Source: UBA4572 sp049965515
GTDB lineage: Bacteria; Nitrospirota; Leptospirillia; Leptospirillales; Leptospirillaceae
NCBI GenBank assembly: GCA_049965515.1
Contig: JBMFWG010000042.1
Location: 1 to 15,406, forward strand
Length of the DNA stretch: 15,406 nucleotides
Direction: 5' to 3'
Positions 6,854 to 15,237 of this stretch are shown piece after piece (the stretch's first letter is position 1; every line of letters begins with the position of its first letter). The notes below the pieces were generated by a model. It was not told the DNA's origin and made no database searches. It was given only the letters and a program-made list of their open reading frames with translations. Both the position numbers and the translations under genes were made by a program.

Positions 6854-7920
6854 GAGACCTCCCGTGAGGATCCCATCCAGACCGACAGGAAGGAAGGCGG
6901 ATCCTTCCCCTCCCATAGAGGAGCGGAAGCCCGGATCTTTTCCTTGAGCTCCTGCCATTGGCCGGACTCATAGAGCTCGACCCATTCCAGACGCTGGAGA
7001 TCCAGGGGATTGCAATCATGGGCAAGTCTTTGCCGGACCAGGAAAAAGACCGCCGGATTCCGTTGTGTGGCCGCGACATTCGCCAGATGACTCAGCTCCT
7101 CCCGGGACAACGGCTCTTCAGCTTCCAGGGCCTTCTCAAAGGCCGCAAGGGCGGACTGATAGAGTCCTCGGGCTAGGCGATCACCCAGCAATCCCGATTC
7201 AGCATACTCGAGGTACGCCTTGCCCAGGGTCGCATGAGGGGCGACCGGATCGGGATTTTCCCTAAGAGATGTCGTCCGTTCCTGAAAGGTCTTCTCGATG
7301 CGGGTGAGGATCGTCGTGGCAAAGAGACGGACTTCGTCATCGGGGTCGCCGCGGGCTTCCCGGAGAATCCGGATAGCCCGAGGGGTCACATTACGGGAAG
7401 CCAGGCGATCGATCAGGGCCTGTTTGAGAGAGACATCCCCCCATCGAAGGATGTCTCCGGCCGACACGATCATGCGGTCATGGGAAAGAATGTCCTCAAG
7501 GGTGTAGCGATTTCTTTTGACTGGGACTGCAGGAGGGTGAAAGATCATCTGAAGCATGGGGTCGTCCGCAAGATAATCCGATCGTCGGCTCAGGACAAAG
7601 AAAAAGACGGCAATCAGGACCAGGGGGGGGCCGGCCAGGGGAAGAACAAAGGGGACCAGCGCATAGGGAAGCCGGAGGAAGGGAGGGAGAAGGGCCACCC
7701 CCGGAAGCCAGGCCAGCGCCCCAAAAACGTCAAGGAGCAGGATCTCGCGCTCCGAGCTTTCTCCTTTGAGAAGGTCCACCATAGCGAAGATGGAAAGTAT
7801 CGCACCGGCGGCCATAAACGCCAGGAGAGCTCCTTGCCGAATTAGGGGGCGAAAGGCGAGGAAAAAAGATTCTGGCTCCCGAGCATGTTGTGTTTTTTCT
7901 TGTCCTTTCTCATTCCTCAT
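6850..7920 (-). CDS. pelE: PelE, inner-membrane Pel subunit with TPR-like C-terminal region
   Basis: This 356-residue protein lies between pelD and pelF, as pelE does in known operons, and is close to the usual size (about 330). PelE is known to partner PelD and PelG in the inner-membrane complex. The N-terminal 28 residues are polar and charged. Two to three hydrophobic segments follow (about 29-50, 60-80 and 86-110), ending with SRRSDY on the cytoplasmic side. The rest is helical: 140-215 looks like HEAT/TPR-type helices (SLKQALIDRLASRN, DDEVRLFATTILTRI), and 230-335 resembles TPRs (AHATLGKAYLEYAESG type spacing, FEKALEAEEP). Sequence motifs alone are weak, so the call rests largely on position plus architecture. 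ATG 7920 is chosen because AGGGAG (7932-7927) lies 6 nt upstream; ATG 7944 is also in frame. It overlaps pelD by 11 nt. Confidence 0.85.
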   Translation of the reverse strand: MRNEKGQEKTQHAREPESFFLAFRPLIRQGALLAFMAAGAILSIFAMVDLLKGESSEREILLLDVFGALAWLPGVALLPPFLRLPYALVPFVLPLAGPPLVLIAVFFFVLSRRSDYLADDPMLQMIFHPPAVPVKRNRYTLEDILSHDRMIVSAGDILRWGDVSLKQALIDRLASRNVTPRAIRILREARGDPDDEVRLFATTILTRIEKTFQERTTSLRENPDPVAPHATLGKAYLEYAESGLLGDRLARGLYQSALAAFEKALEAEEPLSREELSHLANVAATQRNPAVFFLVRQRLAHDCNPLDLQRLEWVELYESGQWQELKEKIRASAPLWEGKDPPSFLSVWMGSSREVS

Positions 7921-10315
7921 AACGGACTCCCTGGTGTGAGGCATGAACGTAACTCACCCGGAAACACCCTCGTCCTTCCGGCTGCTCGCGGACAATGCGC
8001 CCAGTCGCCGCAAGCTCTGCCAGAAGGGCCTCCTGGCTTTCCGGGTCGAGCCTCGCAAAGTCTCGCGAGTTTTTGGCAATATCTCTCCTGGTCAGGCCCT
8101 GGGCCCCATGGTCGCGAATGAGGGATTCCACCTTCATCCTCAAAACCTCGGGGAAGCGCCCATAGCCCCGGATCTCTCCCTCCGGAGTCCCCTCCCCTCC
8201 GGGAGGAGGCGAAGGGATACGAACGGGCGGATCAAATCGCCCTCCCTCATAAAAAGACAGGGGACTCTTCCCTTCGGGGGCCTCCGTCACCACAGCCTCC
8301 GACTTCAGAGGATCCCCATCCGGAGAGGAGGAGCTTTCCTGAGAGAGCTCCTCCTCTCCACTTTTATGAGATCTTTGTCCGTCCTCAGACAGAAAGGGCA
8401 GACTCCCGGACTCACTGACTGACCCCCATCTCTCTGGTTGGTCCGTCAGAGCCTCGTCAATGGGGCGAAAGGAGAGTCCGTCCTCCTCCTGCCCCATCTC
8501 CTCAAGGCTCACCAGGAGGTCGCTTTGGGGAGTCACAAGACTCCCCAGGAGAAGGCGATCGAAGCTGACCCCTCCTCTTTTAAGTTTCGGAATGTCGCTC
8601 TCTGACCACGCAACCTCGGACGTTCGCGCGATCTCATCGAGAATCTCTTCTGTGGCCTGGGGAATGAAGATCCAGAGGCAGGCCCCCGACAGGGGAACGC
8701 CGACCTCGGCTTCCCGGGGCAGCGAGAATCGTCCGGCTTTGGTCTTTCGTGTGCCGAGATCCTTCCGGAGGAACAACACCTCTTCAAGAGAGGGCGCGGA
8801 AAAGGACAGGCGAAAGAGTCCCAGGACTCCCCCCTTCTCGGGGAGGCGGGCGCGCACGAGCCTGGCAAAGCCTTTGCCACTGTAGACATGGCTTGAGGGA
8901 TCAAACTCATAGAGTCCGTCGAGTCTTTTCATCATGGAGACAAAGACATTCGAGTTTTTTACCCGGTCTCCAGGCTCGAAGGCGACCCTCCGGAAGAGGA
9001 TCCTCACCCCAGACAGGACCTGGGATGAGGCAGTTTCCACCTTCCAGTACTCCCAAAGTTTTGAAAGGACAATGCGCGCCCCGGACTCCCCGGTATGGGG
9101 GAGACAAAACCAGACGGTGGAAAAATCCGGAGGAACCCCCACGAGATCGACCTCGCGGAGAAGCTTCTTGGCAATCGTCCGCATCGTCATGAGCAAGGCG
9201 TGACGGTCGAGGAAGCCCCCCTGGGGGGGGGCAAACTCGATCTCGATCAACGACAGGGGCACGAGGTAGCGGTAGGCCTTTCCCAGCTCCTCGGCCGCCC
9301 TGCGGGCGAAGAAGACTGGCCGGAGAAATCCTGTGGTCTCATCCTGGGAGACACTCTCCCGGGTCTCCCTCTGGACCTTGAGGCTCATAAGACGGGACGA
9401 GGCGCGCTCGGCAATCATGGAGGCGGTCTGGAAGAATTCCGGGGTCAGCTTTTCAAAAGGGGCATGCCAAAGGACAAGAAGAAAGCGGACCTCTTCCTCT
9501 CCCGAGCGTATTGGATAAATCCCCAGGGGGCGCATCGCCGGACCTTCCTCCGATGCGGGAATCTCAGGAAGGACTCCATGGGAGGATAGGGAGCGGATCT
9601 CCCCTTTTTCGTAGGCTTGGGAAAAGGGAGGATAGCCTCCGGGGATCCTCCGGGGAGAGGGGAGGACCCCCGTCTCCGCCTCCATGACAAAGTCCCCCTT
9701 GTGTCGGATATAGAGCCCCGCCGAATTCACCCCCAGAAATGAGGTTGAAAGCGAAAGGACGGAGGAGGGAATACTGTCGATTTCATCGCGCTCCAGGGAG
9801 CGGAAGAGATCGAACATGTCGCTGATGGCATTGGGGTCGAGAAAGATCCTCTGTTCGAGCTCCCGCTTCGCCCGGGTCAGGATGTCGAGCTCAAGCTCAG
9901 CGGTATCGGCCGCATCCTTCGTTTTGAGGAATTTCTCATAGAGGGCCTCGTATTTCCTCCTCTCCGCATCACGGAGCTCTCCCATCACCATTCCCGAAAA
10001 CAGGAAGGCCGATGGCCAGAGGAAGGAGAACTCCCCCGGGGCCATAGTATCGAAGTGATCCTGCCACAGAAGCATGAGATAGTAACCCCCGGTGGCCTCC
10101 AGTGCGGAGAGAAGGCCGGGAACAAATCCATACCGGCCCGCCACCAGGAGGACAACGGGCAGAAAGGGGTGGAAGCTCGGGAAGGTCAGGGAGGAGGTTC
10201 CGTAAACATAGAAGAAAAAGCCTCCCACCAGCAGGAGCCCGCCCAGGGATTCAAGATAGGGCGCGACCCGGGTTCTCCTCCACCAGAGGGCGACCCTCCG
10301 GATCCACGATCTCAT
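7910..10315 (-). CDS. pelD: PelD, c-di-GMP receptor with long C-terminal extension
   Basis: This is an 801-residue inner-membrane regulator that switches Pel export on when c-di-GMP binds. Four hydrophobic segments (about 22-40, 48-63, 66-84 and 97-112) are followed by a charged helix or coiled coil (113-158). A GAF-like domain spans 160-315 and a degenerate GGDEF spans 322-470 (DETTGFLRP, PLSLIEIEF). The I-site RxxD is kept as R387-E-V-D390, while the GGDEF loop reads VPPDF (394-398), so cyclase activity is not expected. Known PelD is about 455 residues; this one continues with 480-575 (possibly a second degenerate GGDEF-like fold, with VGVPLSGACLWIF echoing VGVPPDFSTVWF), a Ser/Glu/Pro-rich linker (600-715) and a winged-helix-like end (718-795, GLTRRDIAKNSRDF). 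Start ATG 10315 has GGAGG (10327-10323) 7 nt upstream and overlaps the previous stop as ATGA. A frame extension to 10573 is Pro/Arg-rich overlap and is rejected. Confidence 0.9.
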   Translation of the reverse strand: MRSWIRRVALWWRRTRVAPYLESLGGLLLVGGFFFYVYGTSSLTFPSFHPFLPVVLLVAGRYGFVPGLLSALEATGGYYLMLLWQDHFDTMAPGEFSFLWPSAFLFSGMVMGELRDAERRKYEALYEKFLKTKDAADTAELELDILTRAKRELEQRIFLDPNAISDMFDLFRSLERDEIDSIPSSVLSLSTSFLGVNSAGLYIRHKGDFVMEAETGVLPSPRRIPGGYPPFSQAYEKGEIRSLSSHGVLPEIPASEEGPAMRPLGIYPIRSGEEEVRFLLVLWHAPFEKLTPEFFQTASMIAERASSRLMSLKVQRETRESVSQDETTGFLRPVFFARRAAEELGKAYRYLVPLSLIEIEFAPPQGGFLDRHALLMTMRTIAKKLLREVDLVGVPPDFSTVWFCLPHTGESGARIVLSKLWEYWKVETASSQVLSGVRILFRRVAFEPGDRVKNSNVFVSMMKRLDGLYEFDPSSHVYSGKGFARLVRARLPEKGGVLGLFRLSFSAPSLEEVLFLRKDLGTRKTKAGRFSLPREAEVGVPLSGACLWIFIPQATEEILDEIARTSEVAWSESDIPKLKRGGVSFDRLLLGSLVTPQSDLLVSLEEMGQEEDGLSFRPIDEALTDQPERWGSVSESGSLPFLSEDGQRSHKSGEEELSQESSSSPDGDPLKSEAVVTEAPEGKSPLSFYEGGRFDPPVRIPSPPPGGEGTPEGEIRGYGRFPEVLRMKVESLIRDHGAQGLTRRDIAKNSRDFARLDPESQEALLAELAATGRIVREQPEGRGCFRVSYVHASHQGVRYEE

Positions 10316-11223
10316 CGCGAAGCCTCCGGCCGAATAGTGGGCACCGGCCGAAGGAGCTGCCAGTCTGAGACATAGTGGGAGAAGCCCTCCGAAAGTGCCA
10401 GACGTCCGCACCCCCGGGAGAGACCCGGATGGTCGGGGTCGTCGTAGTCCAGCGCAAGAAGGCGAAGGTCGGGGTTTTTCGCCTGGGCCCGGCGGATGAC
10501 GGCGAGAAACGCCTGCCTTTCCCGGGGATCGACCCGGACATACCGCCTTTGCCGTCCGGAATAGCGCGTGCAAAAGTCTTCAAAGAGAACCCCGGAAAGG
10601 GAGGGCGCCAGCGCCGGAAGAATCGGGAAGCCCCTGTTTCCCACAATGACCAGGCGCGGATAGGTGGCATGGAGGGTTTCGACGAAGGCGACCAGTGCCA
10701 ACCGGAGACCCTCGCCCTTCCGGGGATGGCGCTCCTCATAGTCCAGGGGAGAGTCGAGGGTGTCGAGAAAGAGCCCTGAAAATCCCTTCCGCAGGTCCCT
10801 CTCCACCCGCGCGTAGAGCGCCTTCCGAAAGACAGGGTTCCGGATATCGGCCACATGGGAGTTCCAGAAGGCATTTTCGGAGAGGTAAACGCTCCGGCCA
10901 GCCTCCGGAGTCCGGGCCAGGATCCGGGCGATGGGACCGTCCCGGTCAACCTCCCCCACCGACAGGTAGGCCAGATAGAGAGGAGGCGGACTCTCGGGGG
11001 AAGGGAGGGGATAAGTATCGGAGACGATGGCCCAGTCCGCTCCCTTCATGAGAGAGGGTTGGCGGGTGTCCCCGTAGTAGACGACATAACGGAAGGGTTC
11101 TTTTCCCTCCTCCTTCGGAGGTGGGGGAGAAGAAGAGAGACAGGAGGAAAGGGCGAGGAGGAGGGCCAGAAGAAGCCCCCCTCGGACTCTCAGCGCCCCC
11201 CGTCCCGCCAACTTCTCGTACAT
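10312..11223 (-). CDS. pelA: stand-alone PelA hydrolase domain (GH114-like), lipoprotein
   Basis: This 303-residue protein corresponds to the first domain only of PelA, the GH114/GH166-type endo-acting hydrolase that cleaves Pel. It has an Arg-rich n-region, a Leu/Ala-rich segment (14-26) and a lipobox-like LSSC with Cys28, then a Ser/Pro linker. The TIM-barrel part runs 44-297: FRYVVYYGD at the start, LYLAYLSVGE (82-91), GLFLDTLD (150-157) with D154 at the position of the conserved active-site Asp, and GVLFEDF (211-217) with E215 at the catalytic Glu. LLALDYDD (255-262) is a later strand. It ends straight after the barrel; the deacetylase half of PelA is encoded separately at 1773-5345. ATG 11223 follows the pelC stop by 4 nt with AGGA close upstream; TTG 11241, 9 nt after GAGG, is an alternative start. 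Confidence 0.87.
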   Translation of the reverse strand: MYEKLAGRGALRVRGGLLLALLLALSSCLSSSPPPPKEEGKEPFRYVVYYGDTRQPSLMKGADWAIVSDTYPLPSPESPPPLYLAYLSVGEVDRDGPIARILARTPEAGRSVYLSENAFWNSHVADIRNPVFRKALYARVERDLRKGFSGLFLDTLDSPLDYEERHPRKGEGLRLALVAFVETLHATYPRLVIVGNRGFPILPALAPSLSGVLFEDFCTRYSGRQRRYVRVDPRERQAFLAVIRRAQAKNPDLRLLALDYDDPDHPGLSRGCGRLALSEGFSHYVSDWQLLRPVPTIRPEASR

Positions 11224-11227
11224 TTTC

Positions 11228-11782
11228 CTAATGACCGACAAAGCGCGCGACCTCTTTTCCGATGAGATCCGTCGAGAGAGATGTAAGCGTCTGGCTGCAT
11301 CCGAAAAAGCAGCTTCCCACCCCTGACAGCGCCGCCGACCAGAGAACCCGGCCAGTGCGGAGGTCGGTCATCGTCCAGTTGATGCCCACCACCGGCTCGC
11401 TTTCAAGCTCGGAGCGATAGGTGTATTCGATGACCGACCCCGAAAGGATGGCATCGAGTCCCGCCGCCTTGAGGCGGTCCCGCAAGGTGAGGCTCATGTT
11501 GGTGGCCGAGGCATTCGTGGGAAGCGGAAAGGGAAGAGCGTCGGGGGAGACCAGGCGAAGCTCCGGCCGGCGCAGCAGCTGGGCGGTGAGGAGGGTCGTC
11601 ACGGACCTCCCCGCATCGGGCGTCGTCGTCAGGTTCGCAAAGGGCTGGACGAAGACCGTCAGGGGCCGGGGTGCGAAGGGAAGCGTCCCGGACGACCCCC
11701 CGCCTGAGGCGCAGGCCGCCAGAAGAACCAGCGAGAGGGTGAGTCCGGCAAGACGGACAAGACGCGACAATGTCAGAACCAT
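11228..11782 (-). CDS. pelC: PelC, periplasmic lipoprotein of Pel export
   Basis: This 184-residue lipoprotein has a basic n-region, a hydrophobic stretch (11-22) and a clear lipobox LAAC (Cys24), followed by a Gly/Ser linker. Its length is near that of known PelC (about 172), which forms a dodecameric ring under the outer membrane that funnels the positively charged polymer to PelB. The body has the expected alpha/beta pattern: LTVFVQPFANLT (41-52), DAGRSVTTLLTAQLLRR (56-72), GLDAILSGSVIEYTY (108-122) and GINWTMTDLRTGRVLW (133-148). A CxxxC pair (C158 and C162, in GSCFFGC) is notable in a periplasmic protein. ATG 11782 overlaps the end of pelB by 10 nt; no strong ribosome site is seen, so translational coupling to pelB is likely. 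The identification rests on fold pattern, lipobox and position. Confidence 0.85.
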   Translation of the reverse strand: MVLTLSRLVRLAGLTLSLVLLAACASGGGSSGTLPFAPRPLTVFVQPFANLTTTPDAGRSVTTLLTAQLLRRPELRLVSPDALPFPLPTNASATNMSLTLRDRLKAAGLDAILSGSVIEYTYRSELESEPVVGINWTMTDLRTGRVLWSAALSGVGSCFFGCSQTLTSLSTDLIGKEVARFVGH

Positions 11783-14700
11783 AAGGAGAACCCCCAGAGG
11801 GCTTCGATGGACGCCCCGTTGTAAAGAACCGATTGATTAAAGTAATCCCCGTTCGCAAAGACTTCCAGCGAGCGGGAGAGACGATAGGAGATCCCGGCTC
11901 CCCCTTCGTAGGAGGGCGTGTGGGAATAAATGTCGTCATACCCTCCCACCTGCAGGTTGAGGTTTAGGCGATTTCTGATGCGGGTCTGATAGACCAGCGC
12001 CCCGAAAAAAAACTGCTGGCGATCCAGAATGGGAACCAGTGCCCCGATCGCCGGACTCGCCGCCTCCATTGTCCAGTCCTCATAGCCTCCCACAAAGTCA
12101 AGCTGGGGATCGGTATCCAGGACAAGATCGAACATCCCCAGGGTATTGTGCAACTCCCCATAGGGAAGCATCCGGCCGTCGAGGGTGTAGTCGAAAAGCC
12201 AAGACTGGGCTTCAAAGGAAAGGCGCTGAAAGGGCGTCACGGAAATGGTCGCCATGTACCCTGACTGGAGGCCATCCCGGGCGATGGACTCGCCGAAGTC
12301 TCCCCAGATCATGTTGTCGAAGCCTTGCAGGTCCAGGGTGACTGGCCCCACCGATCCGGTCCCGTGAAGATAGAAGCCCGGAGTTCCCGCAAGTTGGGTG
12401 TCCCCGCCCTCGGCCAACACCTGCCACCCCGGCTTGGGGGTCCACCGGACTCCTGCGTAGCTGTAGGCGTTGGTTCCCGTGCCAATCCCGATCCCTTCCC
12501 CCAGATACTCGGTCCTCCCGGCAAAATAATTCGCCGTCCCCCAGAGGGGAGTCTCGACCTTGGTGTCTAAGCTGTAGGCCGCCCCTCCCGGATAGAAGAT
12601 AACAAAGTCCTGATTTCTCAGCGACCAGTCGTCCATATTGTAAAGGTTCAGGACTCCGGATGTGACACGGGGAGCCTGGGTCTCCCCCTGGGAAAAGAGA
12701 TGGGAGTCCAGAGCCTGAGTTGACATGAGATCCCCCTGTTTTTTATAGGTCTCCACAAGGTCGCTCCATATCACCTTGTCGTCAGGATACTTTTTGTGGA
12801 GCCGCCAGAGAAGCCTCTGGGCCGTGGCGAGACGTCCGGTCGCCGTCAGGATTTCGGCCCGGAAGACAAGAAAGTCCTTGGAGTCGGGATGACGGGCCAA
12901 CCAGCGACCCAGATAACGCAGGGCCTTTTCTCCCTTTCTGGCCTTCCACAAAAGACGCGCAGCCCAGAAGAGTCCTTCCCGATCGTCAGGAAACCGCCGC
13001 AGGAAATCCATGGTCCTTTGGTAGGCCTCCCTGTCATGGCCCATAGCATGCTGGATCTTGATGGCATAGAGAAGGCGGCGACGAGTCGTCTCATCAGGCA
13101 CTGCGGCCCCCACAGGGGTCGACGGGGGAGGAACTGACAGGGCCACAAGACGGATTTTTCCGGTCCAGGCCCCTTCTCTCCGGGACTGGGGGCTCCCGGT
13201 CTTTTTGGGGGGGACCTTCCCGGGGAGATCGGAGGAAAGAAGTTCCCAGGAGAGTTGAAACATGCGACGGGCCATGCGGAAATTTCGGACCTGCCGAAAG
13301 GCCGATCCCAAACGATAGACCAGCGCGTAGTCGGTGTCTCCATGGGACACCGCCCGGCGATAGAGCCGGATGGCCCGACGAAAATGACCATGGTAGTAGG
13401 CATGGTCGCCCAGGTAGGCCAGAGCCGCCAGATTATTGGGATCAAGTCCCAGAAGGCGCTGGTAGTAGGCCAGAACCTTCTTGTCCTGGCCGGCCCAGAT
13501 CATGTCCCGGATGAAAAGGGCCAGCCCCTGGGAATCTGACGGCATGAGCGACACCAGCCGTTTGTCATAGTCGATGGCAAGATCGAGGCGATCCGCCTCA
13601 TTAAACCAGTCGGAGGCCTGAAAAAGGATCCCCCGGTTTGCAGGATAGGCCTGGGAGATCTTATTGATGGCGGTCTGTGCCATTTTGTCATGCTTGTTCC
13701 AGATCATGATCTGGGCCAGCTCCATACCCAAAGAGGCAGAGATGTCCGGGAATCGCTCAATCACCGCCAGAAGATGGTCAACATCGCCCCGGCGACCGTT
13801 TTGCTCAAAGAGGGTAAAGAGGGCGTATTGATCATCTAGGAATCGGGGACGGGAATCCGAGGAGGCGAGGTAAAAGAGAACCCCCTCCTGCACGGGCAGA
13901 TTATCCGCCTCCCGGAAAGCATCGAGCGCCCGACGGATCAGGGGCCGACTTCCCGACTCAAGACCCTGGGCCCAGAGGACGGCTCCGGCCTCATCGTAGC
14001 GCCCCATGTCCCGGTAGCTTCTCACAAGGTCATCGCGGATCTTTATATTCCCGGGAAAGAGATTCAGGGCCTGACGAAGCCGGGCCGTGGCCAGCGGCAG
14101 TTTGTCCTTATCCTCGGCCGCCTGCCAGGCCAGGCGCAAATCAGAAAGATCCGGCCCCCCCACCCTTCCCAGCCACGACAGAAGATCCTCCTGAGCCTGT
14201 CCCTGAAGGCCATAACGGTCGTCGAGGTCGAGAATCCTTTGATGGTAAATCTCAAGAGGAAGTGGAAGAACTCCCTGCCGCTTTTCCATGAGTTGTCGGG
14301 TGGCCGAATACCAGCCCATCTTGTCGGCAAGCCAGATCGCATCGTCCCACACCTTCTGGTTCGTGGGCTCCCGGGCCAAAAGGTCGAGGAAGGCGGAGAG
14401 AGCCCAAGGGCGATATCCCGCCTTGTAGAAGAACCAGGCGGCGGATTCTATCACACTGTTTTTGGCCACCTCCGGTTCGGATGTCCGATAGAGGAGATAA
14501 GCCTCGACCGGCCTCTTCAGCCGAAAAAGGGAGCGCATCGCGGGAAGAAGGGAGGAATCGATACCGCTACCCAGGGCCTTGAGGCGCGCCATCATTCGAA
14601 GGACCTCCCGGTCACGCCCCCGGCGGGCGGCCAGGGAAAGACGCATGGTCAGATAGTCGATCCTCTGAGGGAAGTTTCGGGAGAGAATCCGGAGGGTCCG

Positions 14701-15237
14701 GGCCATGTCATCGGCATTGCCCTTCTGAGTATCGTACTCCAAAATCGCCTTCCAGTAGTTCATGTCCCTGGGGTGTTCATTGGCAATGCGATGGAGAATG
14801 GTCAGTGCCTCTCCCGGAAGGTTCAGAATGTCATAGGAGCGGGCCAGGCGCATCATGTCCTTTTCAGAAAATTTTTTTGTTTGAAGGAGTTCGTGGAGCT
14901 GAAGTGCCGCCTTCCGGGGCTCATAGAGATTGAGGTAAAGGCGGGCGAGCTCAAGACGGTCGTTGTAGTGGCCGGGACTTTTTTTCAGAAGCTCCTCAAG
15001 ATAGCCGACGGCCCGGGAAGGATACCCCTGAAGGGCGGCCACATGGGCAGCATCGCGCAAAGCCCAGTCCGGAGGGTCGTGGGAGGAGAGATAAGGGAAA
15101 AGGAGGCGCTGGGCGTAGTCATAGTCCCCGGCATCAATGGCCAGACGAACATATTGGGAGTCTCCCGGGACAAGAAGGAGTGCCACGAGAAAAAACACTC
15201 CCCCGGCCAGAAGAATCCAGATAAAGGGTATCTTCAC
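11773..15237 (-). CDS. pelB: PelB, TPR scaffold and outer-membrane Pel porin
   Basis: This 1154-residue protein is close to the known PelB length of about 1193. An N-terminal membrane segment (residues 3-23, IPFIWILLAGGVFFLVALLL) anchors it in the inner membrane or acts as an uncleaved signal. Residues about 30-845 are tandem TPR helices (for example AVGYLEELLKKSPGHYNDRLELARLYL split over 76-102, and YYQRLLGLDPNNLAALAYLG at 591-610), which in PelB bind the PelA enzymes and guide the polymer. A Pro/Ser-rich low-complexity insert breaks the repeats at about 667-715. From about 875 the pattern is amphipathic beta strands ending in SLWF; the terminal Phe is typical of outer-membrane barrels. The start is GTG 15237 after AAGGGGAAGG; no in-frame ATG would keep the membrane segment. 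It is first in the operon, unlike Pseudomonas, where pelA is first. Confidence 0.93.
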   Translation of the reverse strand: MKIPFIWILLAGGVFFLVALLLVPGDSQYVRLAIDAGDYDYAQRLLFPYLSSHDPPDWALRDAAHVAALQGYPSRAVGYLEELLKKSPGHYNDRLELARLYLNLYEPRKAALQLHELLQTKKFSEKDMMRLARSYDILNLPGEALTILHRIANEHPRDMNYWKAILEYDTQKGNADDMARTLRILSRNFPQRIDYLTMRLSLAARRGRDREVLRMMARLKALGSGIDSSLLPAMRSLFRLKRPVEAYLLYRTSEPEVAKNSVIESAAWFFYKAGYRPWALSAFLDLLAREPTNQKVWDDAIWLADKMGWYSATRQLMEKRQGVLPLPLEIYHQRILDLDDRYGLQGQAQEDLLSWLGRVGGPDLSDLRLAWQAAEDKDKLPLATARLRQALNLFPGNIKIRDDLVRSYRDMGRYDEAGAVLWAQGLESGSRPLIRRALDAFREADNLPVQEGVLFYLASSDSRPRFLDDQYALFTLFEQNGRRGDVDHLLAVIERFPDISASLGMELAQIMIWNKHDKMAQTAINKISQAYPANRGILFQASDWFNEADRLDLAIDYDKRLVSLMPSDSQGLALFIRDMIWAGQDKKVLAYYQRLLGLDPNNLAALAYLGDHAYYHGHFRRAIRLYRRAVSHGDTDYALVYRLGSAFRQVRNFRMARRMFQLSWELLSSDLPGKVPPKKTGSPQSRREGAWTGKIRLVALSVPPPSTPVGAAVPDETTRRRLLYAIKIQHAMGHDREAYQRTMDFLRRFPDDREGLFWAARLLWKARKGEKALRYLGRWLARHPDSKDFLVFRAEILTATGRLATAQRLLWRLHKKYPDDKVIWSDLVETYKKQGDLMSTQALDSHLFSQGETQAPRVTSGVLNLYNMDDWSLRNQDFVIFYPGGAAYSLDTKVETPLWGTANYFAGRTEYLGEGIGIGTGTNAYSYAGVRWTPKPGWQVLAEGGDTQLAGTPGFYLHGTGSVGPVTLDLQGFDNMIWGDFGESIARDGLQSGYMATISVTPFQRLSFEAQSWLFDYTLDGRMLPYGELHNTLGMFDLVLDTDPQLDFVGGYEDWTMEAASPAIGALVPILDRQQFFFGALVYQTRIRNRLNLNLQVGGYDDIYSHTPSYEGGAGISYRLSRSLEVFANGDYFNQSVLYNGASIEALWGFSLWF

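Noticed and set aside
6854..6958. N-terminal extension of PelF by 35 codons
   Set aside because: It lies in pelE, precedes the conserved family start, and ATG 6853 has GGGAGG upstream.
6155..6973. 272-codon open frame on the plus strand
   Set aside because: It is a mirror of pelF and pelE; the translation is low-complexity and Gly/Arg/Lys-rich with no motif.
10316..10573. N-terminal extension of PelD by 86 codons
   Set aside because: It is Pro/Arg/Gly-rich, lies inside the hydrolase gene, and the ATG at 10315 has a well-placed GGAGG and ATGA overlap.
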